Shown here one piece after another: positions 46,601 through 56,069 of a DNA stretch of 64,000 bases. The position numbers and the translations under genes were made by a program. Position 1 is the stretch's first letter. Each line of letters starts with the position of its first letter. Under the pieces are notes generated by a model, which was not told the origin of the DNA, made no database searches, and saw only the letters and a list, made by a program, of their open reading frames with translations. Source of the stretch: Monocercomonoides exilis (taxonomy: Eukaryota; Preaxostyla; Oxymonadida; Polymastigidae); NCBI GenBank assembly GCA_001643675.2, contig LSRY02000010.1:1559001-1623000 (forward strand). Direction: 5' to 3'.

Positions 46601-48940
46601 TGAAGCTTCGCAACCATTCTCTGACCCTTCGCTCCAAACAGCATTCAGGCATCCTCCGTTCTGCTCGCTCTCAACATCCCAAAAAGAAGCATTCGAAAGA
46701 GAGACAGATTTGCAATCCGACAAAACAATTGCACAGCCTTGCGAAAATCCAAACCCAGAGACATTCACAAATTTCATCGTCAACGAACCTTCTTCAACTT
46801 GAATCACTGATTTTATTGATGGCGGAGTCGATTGGGAGCTTTTCGCAAAACTGCACATCTCCAGCTCAAGCAACCCAGAGGAGCCAATTGCAATTGCAAA
46901 TCGGTTGAACACGCAAACAAAGGAGATCCTCTTTGCATTCAGCGAACCATTCCCAATGGAGATCAAGCAGTCGTTTGACGAGGCTTCGCGACACTTTATT
47001 ACCGATGAGTTGTTCTCTGCTCCGCTGAGAACGATATTCCTCCAGTCAATGTCAATCATATTTTCTTCGAATTCTTCACTGGCCATAAAAACATTCTGCC
47101 CCAAATATGAATTCCATCTTGTCACTCCATACTCCACCGTTTGGCATTCTGAACCTGTTCCTCCACAAGTGTTCACATTGTTTCCTGAATTGCTGATGTG
47201 TATTTCTGGCTGAGGAGCTGGAAGATATGAGTCATACACAACACCTTTGTCTCCGCATGCCTGTGCATATTCAACACATTGCACAACTTTTCTTTGGGCC
47301 GTTGAAAGAGTCAAACATTGCAATATCTGACATGTGTTATCAGCCAAGCTAAATCCAGGTCCAATAAAAATATCTGCTGCCTGCATAGATCTCTGCACCG
47401 TATTGTTTTCAAACAAGCAAAATTGGATTTTGAGATTCTTTTTATAATAATTAAACGACATATCAATTCCACTTGCACCTTGTGGAGCATCTCCTTTTAA
47501 TAAATAACAATTTGATATCACAAAATCAGTTCTTGGTTCTTGAAGAAAGACTGTTCCAGCATAACATTTGACTGTTCTGCTGTTTTTGAATACAGAGTTT
47601 AAAAGTGATCCCCACACTCCTTCATCCCAAGCAACACTTCCTCCATAAATTGCTGAACAATTTTCAAAAGAACAGCCAATTACAATAGATAAATTATTTG
47701 TTATTTGAGCAAATGCTCCACCAATTGTCCATTCTCTCGCTCCTCTACAATTATTAAAAATTGAATTTTCAATGTTGCAATCACTTCCATCGCTAAAAAT
47801 TGCACCTCCATGGCCATACATATCTGAAAACGTATTATAGCATCCGAAAAAAATACATTTCCCAACAGTGAGCTTTGCACTGCCACTAACAAAAATTGCA
47901 CCACCATTAGCAGCGCTGCATTCGGTAAAGTTGCAATCTTCAAATTTTATTTCTCCTTCTGAAAATGACTGCGCTCTATCCGTGAAGTTCTGATGAGAAA
48001 TGGTGTTTTTCGAACGAATGAAAGAAGTGTTCGAGGAGCCAAAGCCACATCCACGAGAGCCAGAGATGAGAACTCCATAAAACGGGCAAACGCAATCAGT
48101 GACAGCGCAGCCTTCAATTTTGCTCTCTTGCAAAGAATGCTTTTCCTTCAGGTGTTTGGTGCTGCTCTGAACAGATATATTGTGGAAGCTGCAAAAAGAA
48201 GCCGAAGCAAATGACAAATCCACATCTCCAATGAACGGATTCGCAAGCGAGGCACAAAACGAAGAAAATGTGCAGCTCAAAACATGGGCATTTCCTGTCA
48301 AAGGAAGCGAGCAGGGGCTTGCTGAGACAAGAGATGGCCACGCTTGCTGTGGAAAATGCCTTTGAAAAGATATATTCGCCATTCGTATTGTTCCCCCTGC
48401 ACACTCAAAAGCAGAATGTTCAGTTTCTGTCTCCACACTTATAATGCAATCTCTAACAAACAATCTGGACAATTCGTTTCTCACAGAAATGGCAGAAGCG
48501 ATTTTCTGGATGATATTTATTTGCTCAACGGCCAACGACGAGTTCAGAACAGTCATTCTGCTGCAAATAGTGCTCTGCTCATTCATATTATTGTTGAGTG
48601 TGCCAGCAAGAAAGTTATGATCAAATGCCCTCTCTGAATCCTCCTGCAATCGTTTTATGCTCTTTTCTGTATTTTGCGACCACCCAGATGAATCAAACTC
48701 CTGCAGCTCATTACACTTCGCCACATTGATTGCATCCACTCTGTGCGGAAAGGGCGCATTTTTGCTTGCCTCATGAGTTTCTCCTAACCTCCCAATGCTA
48801 TAATCTTGAAAATCAGCTTTTTTGAATGCATCTGCTTTGTAGCCCGTTTCTTCGTTGCAGTAAATTGTGTGCACAATTATGGAAACACTAAAACTTGCGA
48901 AAAGCAAGGATCCTGCTCTTCCTTTCCAACGCAACAACAT
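40628..48940 (-). CDS. Giant beta-helix receptor-like pseudokinase, 2770 residues
   Basis: A single uninterrupted exon of 8.3 kb. It starts with a signal peptide (MLLRWKGRAG then a hydrophobic run to residue ~28). The ectodomain has beta-helix repeats (GGAIFVSG, GGAIFSDG, CSFENCSAIYGG; about residues 330-480). It also has four modules, each opening with a short strand and a CG...PC signature, at about residues 577-610, 930-960, 1300-1330 and 1700-1730, so each unit is about 350-400 residues. A membrane helix lies at about 2315-2338, then a basic RWKKQKRR stop-transfer, an acidic linker, and a kinase-like domain at about 2487-2740 with WKAPEL, MMLWECLTLEIPFGE and KDRP. No HRD or DFG seen. This is probably a surface adhesin or receptor. 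The left window edge carries the 3' part of its mirror copy. Confidence 0.85.
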   Translation of the reverse strand: MLLRWKGRAGSLLFASFSVSIIVHTIYCNEETGYKADAFKKADFQDYSIGRLGETHEASKNAPFPHRVDAINVAKCNELQEFDSSGWSQNTEKSIKRLQEDSERAFDHNFLAGTLNNNMNEQSTICSRMTVLNSSLAVEQINIIQKIASAISVRNELSRLFVRDCIISVETETEHSAFECAGGTIRMANISFQRHFPQQAWPSLVSASPCSLPLTGNAHVLSCTFSSFCASLANPFIGDVDLSFASASFCSFHNISVQSSTKHLKEKHSLQESKIEGCAVTDCVCPFYGVLISGSRGCGFGSSNTSFIRSKNTISHQNFTDRAQSFSEGEIKFEDCNFTECSAANGGAIFVSGSAKLTVGKCIFFGCYNTFSDMYGHGGAIFSDGSDCNIENSIFNNCRGAREWTIGGAFAQITNNLSIVIGCSFENCSAIYGGSVAWDEGVWGSLLNSVFKNSRTVKCYAGTVFLQEPRTDFVISNCYLLKGDAPQGASGIDMSFNYYKKNLKIQFCLFENNTVQRSMQAADIFIGPGFSLADNTCQILQCLTLSTAQRKVVQCVEYAQACGDKGVVYDSYLPAPQPEIHISNSGNNVNTCGGTGSECQTVEYGVTRWNSYLGQNVFMASEEFEENMIDIDWRNIVLSGAENNSSVIKCREASSNDCLISIGNGSLNAKRISFVCVFNRFAIAIGSSGLLELEMCSFAKSSQSTPPSIKSVIQVEEGSLTMKFVNVSGFGFSQGCAIVLSDCKSVSLSNASFWDVESEQNGGCLNAVWSEGSENGCEASISGCIFEHCVVSGDGNGGGALFLSLPSTCSATISGCSFEECEAPFGSQEGFGGGIFLDLEHSDAGFAITAPSFSSEKPNKAKHGNDLFVQSPNLKESITKETLPFACSLGHSSFDDLRGFNGNDREHSIPLVLFLEEVGSTIHVGSEDGADTVVCGFSDYPCQSIDYCMERLEEENAKAIAVVESVIIESELKQPDLILRSSNASKAGITCTKSLNALTGKAMAATGNASIELIRFLLPSSFDAEIETLISLTSESNLSLTKCAFEMQQGEVSQIGYRLFQMSGGILNMDNCQIDSANLQHTPIAVSENAASTPTTIISLNVKNTDISDQPLIGVIPSSTSKLLNEGTTSDKTVCLTQCTFSGIANGNADSAVLISSSISSHVECLHWNVTNAKGTQSMEGGAMKIVVETQGQFVMENATFTKCCAESETGGKGGGIYFDCSASNAFSFQQITFDQCSAKHGKNMFFLSSDLNVSITKQTLAFEVSETASDTNLLVGNDTTKTNFDLCRFLIGFASQEIHLSKNSGWDVLRCGSGEEPCATMEYGQKHFRALEDPAQPSMNTFVIIDEAQVNSEMDISNVILTSADTGSCTTLTFGAAISPQAEKPEAGDCVLANNEKSSLMNIEVCCGDGSGWRQTKLISTAGSSFAAQGCSFTRVSSTSIHYCIIACLSGTCELSFCSFQSIQAESHILMASHGSSIDLTNVSMSNIELMGKSIVSVLGQGKLQDEPLELNEDKGPTVQLKCCTLHSLLQSAPSEPSVISCTGSKPSSVSVQNTSIKNCGSSQSESGGGMMMKLSEGGFFEIRFSTVSGCFCSATGRGGAIFLDCSSITRDGLLPFLLKNTTFMENKAFVGRDVYVKCANVKTQIGAELFELDFRAPFVRDLAMWGCTAPDYGDEQDLLLLVVVYQSETIFASSSADNASDTRQCGAMSEPCISLNVALAHVIPSVYSNLLIDKSAEVTGEASACDVSIKSLDAEGARGNVVLNSSIGSKTKSLVSCSSRVKMEFLTFLFGSAFSSPHSSLLLLADGSLSIADTAFAQEDWSRNSEMRLNCSIVLVENGRLSINGCTFAFLRLGSSCVAARGGQYCSFTNLNISDVNSGVLLDFRNLTNLSMQQVLISSCALEQSALLLHNCKDSQLQKVQIRNAESKASLIAFSSDGSGDHSNIQCYHSDFDAISVLSGSLLSVECTDANVEMNFLAISRAMLKEGCAVSVASNASTFRLKQSSYQNITRESFGPCCLAASSSSSSLLVELENCTSHKCISSSDKGRIATLTDLTDVNLSSCSFDGATGAQQFGVNEDSLDNLCRWNGSMVDLQNCSGLMKDSTLANSENGGLSLSGGSVEIEKGEFMNNNPSIANYGSARRNILCGDSAKLKVTSLKGGDGLKDNTSLWILDEGCMLEGIAKERASAFFIPKVESVTSEKSGEKVDVVYRGSVLLPCNLSFKTVAAIGDEEMAEKYLFDASGFISEEEVHGFVPAKTIEGVPSEAEVRVCILFGKADFPSATDSFVLKNRSNSEPDGEGNLVEGGKEGKSWALIIAVIFIVLFLIVLIVAVAYIVRWKKQKRRTEELEIIVEDNIRKDPKLIEMVTMEMSPEEQWRRAEREAEKKNEERIKKRMNGKEMVHSESEEYLLSESGSTEYILGKDSDKIPEWMLEKVDEKEEETRKRTPSPSISSTCSTDSNTTFVRTESLCPTTSSMSNLVDAMACSSPHEKLIVDLRDSLFMLLHGRNEKKEMAIGTLEEREQTAAQILFWVANGAIHSFDETENELQSLSSLSSLVVLFSEHMVICIVLHFDCSSDDSDSSSSISSCSIATSTSDCSRASRNGRGSPPPSSAFEEDDDDIKECLRWKAPELQMNKKMRATKKSVAFSIGMMLWECLTLEIPFGEYAAELAGQKIANGERPVHGAERDSSLFECVKSCLSQEAKDRPKLMELKREFIQRFPPGAVIVTISDAVDYECFSGCQRENEESKESDESGRSNSKTLLVNGK

Positions 48941-50365
48941 GCTTGTTTTCTTGATATTTTTATTTTATAACATCGATCAATATTATCAGCTATGGGTTAT
49001 CAAATTCAAATTTTCAAAAAATATATGTATTTAATATCTCATGAACAACATTAACTTATTCACTTTTGCTGCTTTGGTCTCACTGGAAAAGGATGAGTTT
49101 GAAAATTCTGTTCATTTTATTTTATCGTTTTTCAAATCATTCATTCAATGAAACAAATTGATAGAAACAGAAACTTATTGTGAAATTTCTCACGAAGGAA
49201 GATAAGATCGAGAAATATGAAGTGGAAGAAAAGCATTGTGAAGTTTCATCATTCACAACTAAAAAAGGAAATGTGTTTGATTTTGCTCTCTTCAACCGGA
49301 AAAAACCGAATGACCGAGAAACTTTTAATAATCGAAAAATGGTTCTATTTGTCAATTTCAAAAAAACAATAGAAATTAAACCATAATCATAAAAATTATT
49401 ATTATTATTCTTTTATGAAACAACAGTTCTTGATAGAAATAAGAATTTGTGCACTTTTCTCCTTTCATTTGTTCACCACATCGTTCCTTGCAACATCAGA
49501 TAATTTTTCTGTTCAAAGCTGTCTTAATTTTTTTTTTTTTTGAAAAATTCCTTTTGTTTTATTTGCATATAAAATTTTAATTTCATATTTCAATCAAATT
49601 TCTGTTCTCTCTCATTAAACTTCACAAAAATGGAAATAATACCATTAACAAGATTTTGTTTCAATTTTTCCAAAATTTCGTGGATGAGAACCGTAATTTG
49701 ATCGAAATATGGAAATTTATTTTTTTTTGAAAATAAATCAAAAGGAAGTTTTCAAATAAAAAAACACCCATTTTACGGGTTATTCTTTTTGAAAAGTCTC
49801 AAATGTTTAATTGACAAATAAATCAAAATGTTCATATTTTGCTAATATTTCAGTTTCCACTGATGAATCTATTTAAGAATGAATGAAACAGCATTATCCA
49901 GAAATGAATTCCAAATTTGTGAAGTTTGGTGTATGTCAACGAAAGTTTGAGCAAATTTTGAATATTTTTGATTAATTAGAAAATTAAACAAAAAGAAGTT
50001 TACAAAAAAGATTAACCATTTGTTGTTGATAAACTTGCTTTTTGGATGATTAATAAGAGAAAGATTGTGAGAATCGATGTATTTGTATCAATATATGTTT
50101 TTAACAAATAAAAACAAACAGAAGGACCTGAAGGAATAGAAGAAACGGACGGAAATTAAAAAATGAATTCCAAATTCGAAAGGTTTCCTTTGTCCAATAA
50201 CAGCGAAAAAAAGTGAAACAGATAATATTGACACATGCGATAGTTAATATACTTCTGAGTGTTCAGAAAACTCAATAAAATGAACTATTTTTATTTTGTT
50301 TTGATATTGTAAACAAACTTTTTTCCATCTTAAGAAATAATTTTAAAACATTTTCAGAAATATTG
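48941..50365. other. AT-rich gap with no gene seen
   Basis: AT-rich DNA upstream of the giant gene. Only short, unconvincing frames; it may hold that gene's promoter, but I cannot point to an element. Confidence 0.5.
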
Positions 50366-50955
50366 ATAAATTTTAATTTGAAATTTTTGATACTCTTCTG
50401 CATGGTTTTTTTAGGAAAGAAAACAAACATTCAATTTCTTCTCTTCTTGTTGAGAAAAAAAACTTAGTTGGAAGTTGTTGCTTTGCACCTTGGACTTCAA
50501 TAGAAGGAACGGAAATCATATGTGTTTGATTCTCTTTAGACTTGTGTCCTTGTGCGAATAATGAAAACGTCCTTTTCTTCTTCTTGTCTGTACTGTTCAC
50601 CATTCAATGTGTCTTGAGCTCTATCGTTCTCTCCTTGAATATGCGACTTTTTTTCTCTTGTCCTTGTCATCCTAACAGTCTTCATATTCACATCTTCCAC
50701 CAACTCCTCCATAGATGCCTCAACTTCTTCACACTTGGATTCCTCTTCTGAAAGAGTTCCATCAGTGGATTGTTCTCTTTTTGCTTCATCTTCTTCACTA
50801 ACCTTCGGGCATTCTTCCTTCTCCTCATGAGTAATCTTATGTTCTTTCATTATTCCAGCAATTACTCGTGCCATTGACGATGCCAAATTGGTCCTGAAAT
50901 TATGCTTTCTCAAAGAATTTGGGGGAAAATATGGACTTACAAGCTTTTCATGCAC
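50366..50955 (-). other. Charged reading frame downstream of recombinase
   Basis: A 139-codon minus-strand frame (50955-50536), Glu/Lys-rich (MKEHKITHEEKEECPK). It lies immediately 3' of the DIRS-like recombinase and may be part of that element or a neighbour. No family recognised. Confidence 0.3.
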
Positions 50956-51046
50956 AAAGTTTGAAATAATCGTTTCACTTATAACATTTTTAACTTAATC
51001 AGATTTCAAAATAAATATGATTTTCATATCTGTAAACAAACATCAT

Positions 51047-51684
51047 TTATGTGATCGCAAAATGTTTTGTGACCTCACATGTTTTTCTAAAAATATATCC
51101 ATTTTCTTCAAATTTTTTGATCACAAAAAGATGATCCAAGATACATAATTTTTCGATGAAAATGCCTGAAGTCAAATATTTTGTCCCATTTGTCTTCGGT
51201 GAAAGCCTTGCAAACATGGCAATCTGTAAAGGCGGGATTCCTGCAATTGAAAATGCAGACAAGGTTGCTGCCTTGGAAAGTTAGGCTCGAATCTCTGAGA
51301 AACTCCTGCTTGCTTCATTGCCTTCTTAACCATCTTGCGATATCAGAAGCAATCAGCGAATCAAATGTAATGGTATTGAGCAAAAGTTTGTTACTGTTCT
51401 GCTTTTGTTTTACCAGGAAATATAATTCCATTATTGCTAAAGATGGGCATATAAGTGGGAGTATAAAAAAAAGGAACAACAATCTCTGAACGTGTGTGTG
51501 ATGTTTTCAACACTGTATTAAAATACACACCTTCATCTATAAACCGAGAGTTCTCCATGTTGACCCGCTCCAGTTCTGTAAATCTGCAGGCAGAAAAGAG
51601 CACTGTTAAGGTGATTACCTTCATTGTCAATGTGTTGAAAGATAACTTGTTGTTTGGGCCTAACTCGGTGAAGCATTTTAACAA
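51047..51684 (-). pseudogene. Tyrosine recombinase, frameshifted
   Basis: The first part has FSACRFTELERV, with the expected first catalytic Arg in the R-x-x-E-L context, and a VLKTSHTRSEIVVP strand-Lys segment. After about 51391 the frame shifts and continues as AMKQAGVSQRFEPNFPR, where NFPR stands in the place of an HxxR box. It shifts again to AGIPPLQIAMFARLSPKTNG followed by TKY, with Tyr where the nucleophile is expected. The motif order supports the family; the frameshifts make it inactive as read. Confidence 0.65.
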
Positions 51685-51862
51685 AATATTCGGATTCCAA
51701 ATCTTTGAAACTAGATTCTTTCTTGATATGTCGTTTCTTCGGAATGACCGGAATAAGATTTTGATGAAAGTGATGTTTCACGATACAGTATTGAAGCTGG
51801 AACTAAATAAAACAACACTGCTGCTCTTTCTATCTGTATTACTGAAACCTTGAATCCTCTAT

Positions 51863-52400
51863 TCAACATTGCTCAGAACACATCCGCACATTTGAAAGTC
51901 CATTCTGGAATATTGTCTTGTATATGTTCATGTGCACACTTCTTCCACTGGTCTGCAAAGTGTGCGATACAGAATAAATACCCATCACTTGTTGCCTGTG
52001 CGATGCAGGCCTTGCATTCCTCTGCGAGCTCCAAAAAGACACCTCTTTCATAAAGCGCATGCAACCACCAGGCCTCACATCTCTTCTTGATGAATTGAGC
52101 ATGACTGTTTTCATCTTCTTTGGAGGAAGGTGGGGTCCCATCTTCTTCATCCATGTCCCCTCTTGAAGAATCTTTGATGTGTAATTCAATTCCAAGCTGT
52201 AACAATTGCTCGTTCGAAGAAAAATGTTCCAATCCTGACACTTCCAGCTCAGCAGGTATATAATCACTCGAGTTTTCTCCATCTGAGCCTTTCATATTTC
52301 CATCGGAATCAGAGGTGTCGGTGGATGAGCGAGAATATACTCGTAACTTTAATGAACTGTCAACGCATCTTCGGCAATTGGACTGCCTTCTCCACACCAT
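51863..52400 (-). pseudogene. Linker ORF of second DIRS-like element
   Basis: A 175-codon frame, Ser/Asp/Glu-rich at the start and Cys/His-containing at the end (CEAWWLHALYERGVF, CKACIAQ). It lies between RNase H and recombinase. No recognised domain. Confidence 0.4.
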
Positions 52401-52453
52401 CTTTCCACTTTATGATTGTGTGCCGAAACAAAAGCATTGAGAGAAGGTCTGAC

Positions 52454-52936
52454 TTACGACTGAGCAAGCGCATCTTTGAATGTTTCATCCTTTATTTCGT
52501 AGTGGACTGCCCTTTCCAATCGAGACAGCGCATCCGCTCTGTGGTTCATTCTTCCTGGAAGATGTTGTGCTCTTATTATCAGATTCCTCTCCTCTGTCCA
52601 TTTCCATATCTTGCGTTGAACTGGTCGAAAATCCTTCCACGCGTTCCAGTGATTCACATTGAAAACCACCGAACTGTTGTCTGATCGGAGAAACAGACGG
52701 AATTGATTGTTGCACTGAATTGTTCGAGCAAAATGGTGCAGAGCTAGCAAAACAGCTAGTTGTTCCCTGTAATTGGACGACTGGTTGTGGACATTTTTGG
52801 GAAAACTGACATGCCAATCCAAAAGATTGTTGTTGATTCTGAATGTCGCACCCCATGCTCGTTCCGCTGCATCTGTAGTCAGAGCAGCTTGAGGAATGAA
52901 AACTGGAACCAATTCCAGATTTTTGGTCTGCCTCAA
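52454..52936 (-). pseudogene. RNase H of second DIRS-like element
   Basis: A 160-codon frame: TTDAAERAWGAT (catalytic Asp kept, unlike the palindrome element), SSNYREQLAVLLALHHFA with the Glu, LRSDNSSVV, and LPGRMNHRADALSR. This is the typical DIRS/Ty3-like RNase H pattern, placed just after the RT. Confidence 0.8.
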
Positions 52937-53014
52937 TATCCTCCTCCATTATCTGACTCCTTGAGGACTGATACATTCATCCTCATCATACAGTTCCATC
53001 TGACTGTTCTGACA

Positions 53015-53659
53015 CTATTTTTGAACAAGTGATGCAGAGCGACCAGATGAAGGGATGTGTCCGGGATGACAAAACGAGCTGCGTTTAGCTTCCCAATCGC
53101 TTACACCCAGTCCTTCACACGAACCTGTTTGGCTCTTATGCACGACTTCTCCCAACGTCTCAAGAGCTCTTGGAGAGAACAACGCCTTTCCACGCTCAAT
53201 TGAACTGTAAATTCGTCCGTGTTCCAAAGTTACCCCAAGAACACAAACTTCTGTGTTGGTCTCAGCTGACATTTCTCTTAGTTGATGAGCAATCCTAGTC
53301 TTTTGAAAAAACAGAATTTCTTCTTCTGAAATTTTCTTAAGAAAGCTGCAGTTTTGGTGCAACAGAATAAGTTCGTCCAAGTAAGAAACCACTCTGACTT
53401 TTCATTTCTCCTTTTTCACCATTGTGAATTTCATCATTATTTTCGCGAAAAAACGAGGTGCATCTGTATAACCGAATGGCATTTCTTCAAAGCAGCAATC
53501 TTTTCCCTCGAATCGAAAACTGAGGAATAGTTTCAACTCGTCTGCAGCTGGGATTAAGTTATTTGCCTGAGAAAATTCCAGCGTGACTGCAAAGTCTCTC
53601 TTCTTTATCACACGCTCCACAGTTCGTTCGTCTTTCCACTTGAAATGTGATTTCTTCAT
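53015..53659 (-). pseudogene. Reverse transcriptase of second DIRS-like element
   Basis: RT motifs FRFEGKDCCFEEMPFGYTDAPRFFAKIM are seen in two short pieces, then an in-frame TGA at about 53400, then VVSYLDELILL. The YxDD box reads YLDE, so the second catalytic Asp is lost in addition to the nonsense codon. Confidence 0.75.
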
Positions 53660-53953
53660 CGCTGCAATCAGTTGGCAGCAATCAAGGATCTGGCTCCAAG
53701 CTCCAGACTTCTTCTTGATTTAGAAAATCTTGTTCAGAAAACTTACCTAATTTGAAGGAATTGCACAGACAATTTTTGTTTCTATTTATTCTTTTAATAC
53801 CCGTCTGAAAGCTTTTTGCTGTTTCAAACTCGTATGAGTTGCTCCGTCTTCCTCTGATCTCCTTCTCAGTGCTTCCTTTTCGTGCCTGTTAAACCATGAT
53901 GCATTCGCGCCCAGCCTTATCAATCTTAATCCTATGATTTTGTCCCATTCCAA

Positions 53954-54606
53954 TTAAAACAGCGCTTTCCTTTCTTCATTCCTCATCTGTGGGTCCATTT
54001 GTATTTTCTGTTTTCCTCGGAACGGTACGTGAATCCCTTCTTTCAAGTTTCTCCTGATTTTCTCGGGGAGCTTCTGAATCGAGACTGACTGCCAGACATC
54101 CGAGATCACCTTCGAAAAAACTTCCTTTCTCTGAAATCTCCTAACAACGCTGCTCGATTGGCTGCTCTGCATTATTCATCTGATCTTTTGAACATTCAAT
54201 AATCCAAAGCTGTTCTTTGCATATGTTTCTGTTCCAAACGCGTCTCTTCAAGTATATCCTGATGTCTCTTTGTTAGCTGTCCCCCAGTGACTTCGCCCTC
54301 CATTTTCTTTGATGCTGAATAACCAAATCTTCCCTGAATTCGTTTTCTTCTTGCCTCCTGCAATGCTTGTGCAACCAGAATCAACGCTTCTCTTGCAACT
54401 TCCTCAGCAGTGTCGGCTTTCCTCCTTATGTTTTGAATCGACTGTAGAATTGCTTTAAATTCTGGGAACAGGTACTTCTCAACTTGTTCACATGCTCTAT
54501 CCATGGCGTCGTGATACCTAAATTCCGTTCTTATTGCAGCTGGAGGACTGTGACAGATTACTGGATAAAAATCCATCTTATTGAAAAAATCTGCCATTTC
54601 TTCCAT
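53954..54606 (-). pseudogene. gag-like region of second DIRS-like element
   Basis: Two frames upstream of the RT. The first (54606-54196) is helical: EVAREALILVAQALQEARRK, then RFGYSASKK. The second (54172-53954) contains SKVISDVWQSVS and IRRNLKEGIHVPF. Position and helical character fit the capsid-like ORF of DIRS elements. Confidence 0.5.
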
Positions 54607-54709
54607 TTCTGATATTGGAAACTTTATATCGAAGAGAGAAGTTGTTGGCTCATATTTATAAATTGATGCAAAAATTTCGTTTGTATCTCTTCTTCTTCAT
54701 TTTCTATTT

Positions 54710-54949
54710 TTGTTTCCATCGATTAACTTCTTTCCGGGCCCTGTTCCAATGACTGACACGGTTGTTCAAATAATGTTGAAAAAGTCGAAGATGGTGGAAG
54801 CATATTGTTTGAGGATATTGCAGGTCCTCCTCCAAGCACAGCTTGATCAGAAGAAGGTGAAATTCCTGAAGCTATTGAACATTGAGAAGTGCGAAACATT
54901 TTTGATCACGAAAAGTGACATGACCAATGAAGTGGCATCTCTCAACTAG
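54710..54949 (+). CDS. Small helical reading frame, uncertain
   Basis: A 79-codon frame with TDTVVQIMLKKSKMVEAYCL and a Leu/Lys-rich helix; no family recognised. It may be an exon fragment. The rest of 54651-55181 shows nothing. Confidence 0.2.
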   Translation: MFPSINFFPGPVPMTDTVVQIMLKKSKMVEAYCLRILQVLLQAQLDQKKVKFLKLLNIEKCETFLITKSDMTNEVASLN

Positions 54950-55181
54950 AAGAGAAGAACTTGAATGGCAGTTTTCTTGACAATTTAAATGTTATGCATT
55001 TCGATTGACATGAAACATCATTCATGATGTTAATAAACAAGAAAAAAACGAAATATTCAAGAATCAGAAAATGCTGTAAAGTGTGCATATTCCGAAACAG
55101 GTTCTGGAAAATGAAGTGTTTATAATTTATTCAAAAAAGAATGAGAAAAAATGTCATTTCTTTTTCAATTTATATATAGTA

Positions 55182-55568
55182 AGTGTTAATAATGGTGGAC
55201 ACTTTCAATAACTGCGGATAGTCGCATTATCTCAACAACTGTTGATAGTTGTGCTTCGATAATAAACACAATTATTCACTTATTGAAAGCGAACTTACCA
55301 GTCAAACAAAAATGAAACAATTTGCTTCTTTGAATAAATAAATAAATATTTTCTATTTTCGGAGATACTCGGAGAATCTTATTTCTCCGAAATGAAAAAA
55401 ATTTTTTTTATAAAATTTCATTAAATTTGTTTGGTGATATAAACTATTCACGTGAGTTCATATTCATTGAGGGAATTGTTGAGTTTATTATCGAAGTGCA
55501 ACTATCAATGGTTGTTGAGATAATGCGACTGTCCACAGTTATTGAAAGTGATTACCATTATCAACACT
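55182..55568. mobile_element. Fold-back/MITE-like element with ~90-bp inverted ends
   Basis: The left end AGTGTTAATAATGG, then ACTTTCAATAACTG, GTCGCATTATCTCAACAAC and TTCGATAATAAAC, is matched in inverse at the right end with scattered mismatches (about 90 bp). The 200-bp interior has no frame. Target duplication not resolved. Confidence 0.65.
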
Positions 55569-55672
55569 AGCAATAATTGAAAATAGCCGATCAAAAACAA
55601 ATCATCAAAAAATTAACAGGATAATTATTCGTGAAGAGAATTCGAATTAAAGAATTTCACATTGAAGTTATA

Positions 55673-56069
55673 CAGTTTGCGCAAAAAATACCGGACATCG
55701 CAAAAAATACCGGACAAGATCGATATCTCAATAACCGCAAGAAGAAAAATACTGATAATTTTCCTCAAAACACATCTCATTAATACAAACTCATTTAAAA
55801 AACGAGACTTTCAAAACGACTTCATTTGTGCTCAGAAAAAATAATAATTGAAATTTCGGAAAAATTAAAAATATTATTTTTCCTTGAATTCAATCACTAA
55901 TTATTTCTGAGCACAAACGAGGAAGTTTTGAAAGTCTCGTTTATCAATTGAGTTTGAAAAAATGAGATATATTTTGAGGAAAATTTTCAGAATTTTTCCT
56001 TTTGCGGTTATTGTGTAATCGATCTTGTCCGGTATTTTTTGCGATGTCGAGTATTTTTTGCGCAAACTG
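55673..56069. mobile_element. Near-palindromic MITE with TA duplication
   Basis: A 397-bp element starting CAGTTTGCGCAAAAAATACC and ending with its inverse, flanked by TA at 55671-55672 and 56070-56071. Pairing continues, with mismatches, over most of the element (ACATCGCAAAAAATACCGGA, AAGATCGAT, CGAGACTTTCAAAAC). CAG ends and TA duplication fit the Tc1/mariner class. No coding capacity. Confidence 0.8.

Larger units (their letters stand above)
50930..54650 (-). mobile_element. Second DIRS-like retroelement, decayed
   Basis: On the minus strand, in order: gag-like frame (54606-53954), reverse transcriptase (53659-53015), RNase H (52936-52454), an acidic 175-codon linker frame (52400-51873) and tyrosine recombinase (51684-51047). 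The order is that of DIRS elements. Outer ends are not resolved. It is distinct in sequence from the element in the palindrome but shares the 50930-51187 stretch with it. Confidence 0.7.
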
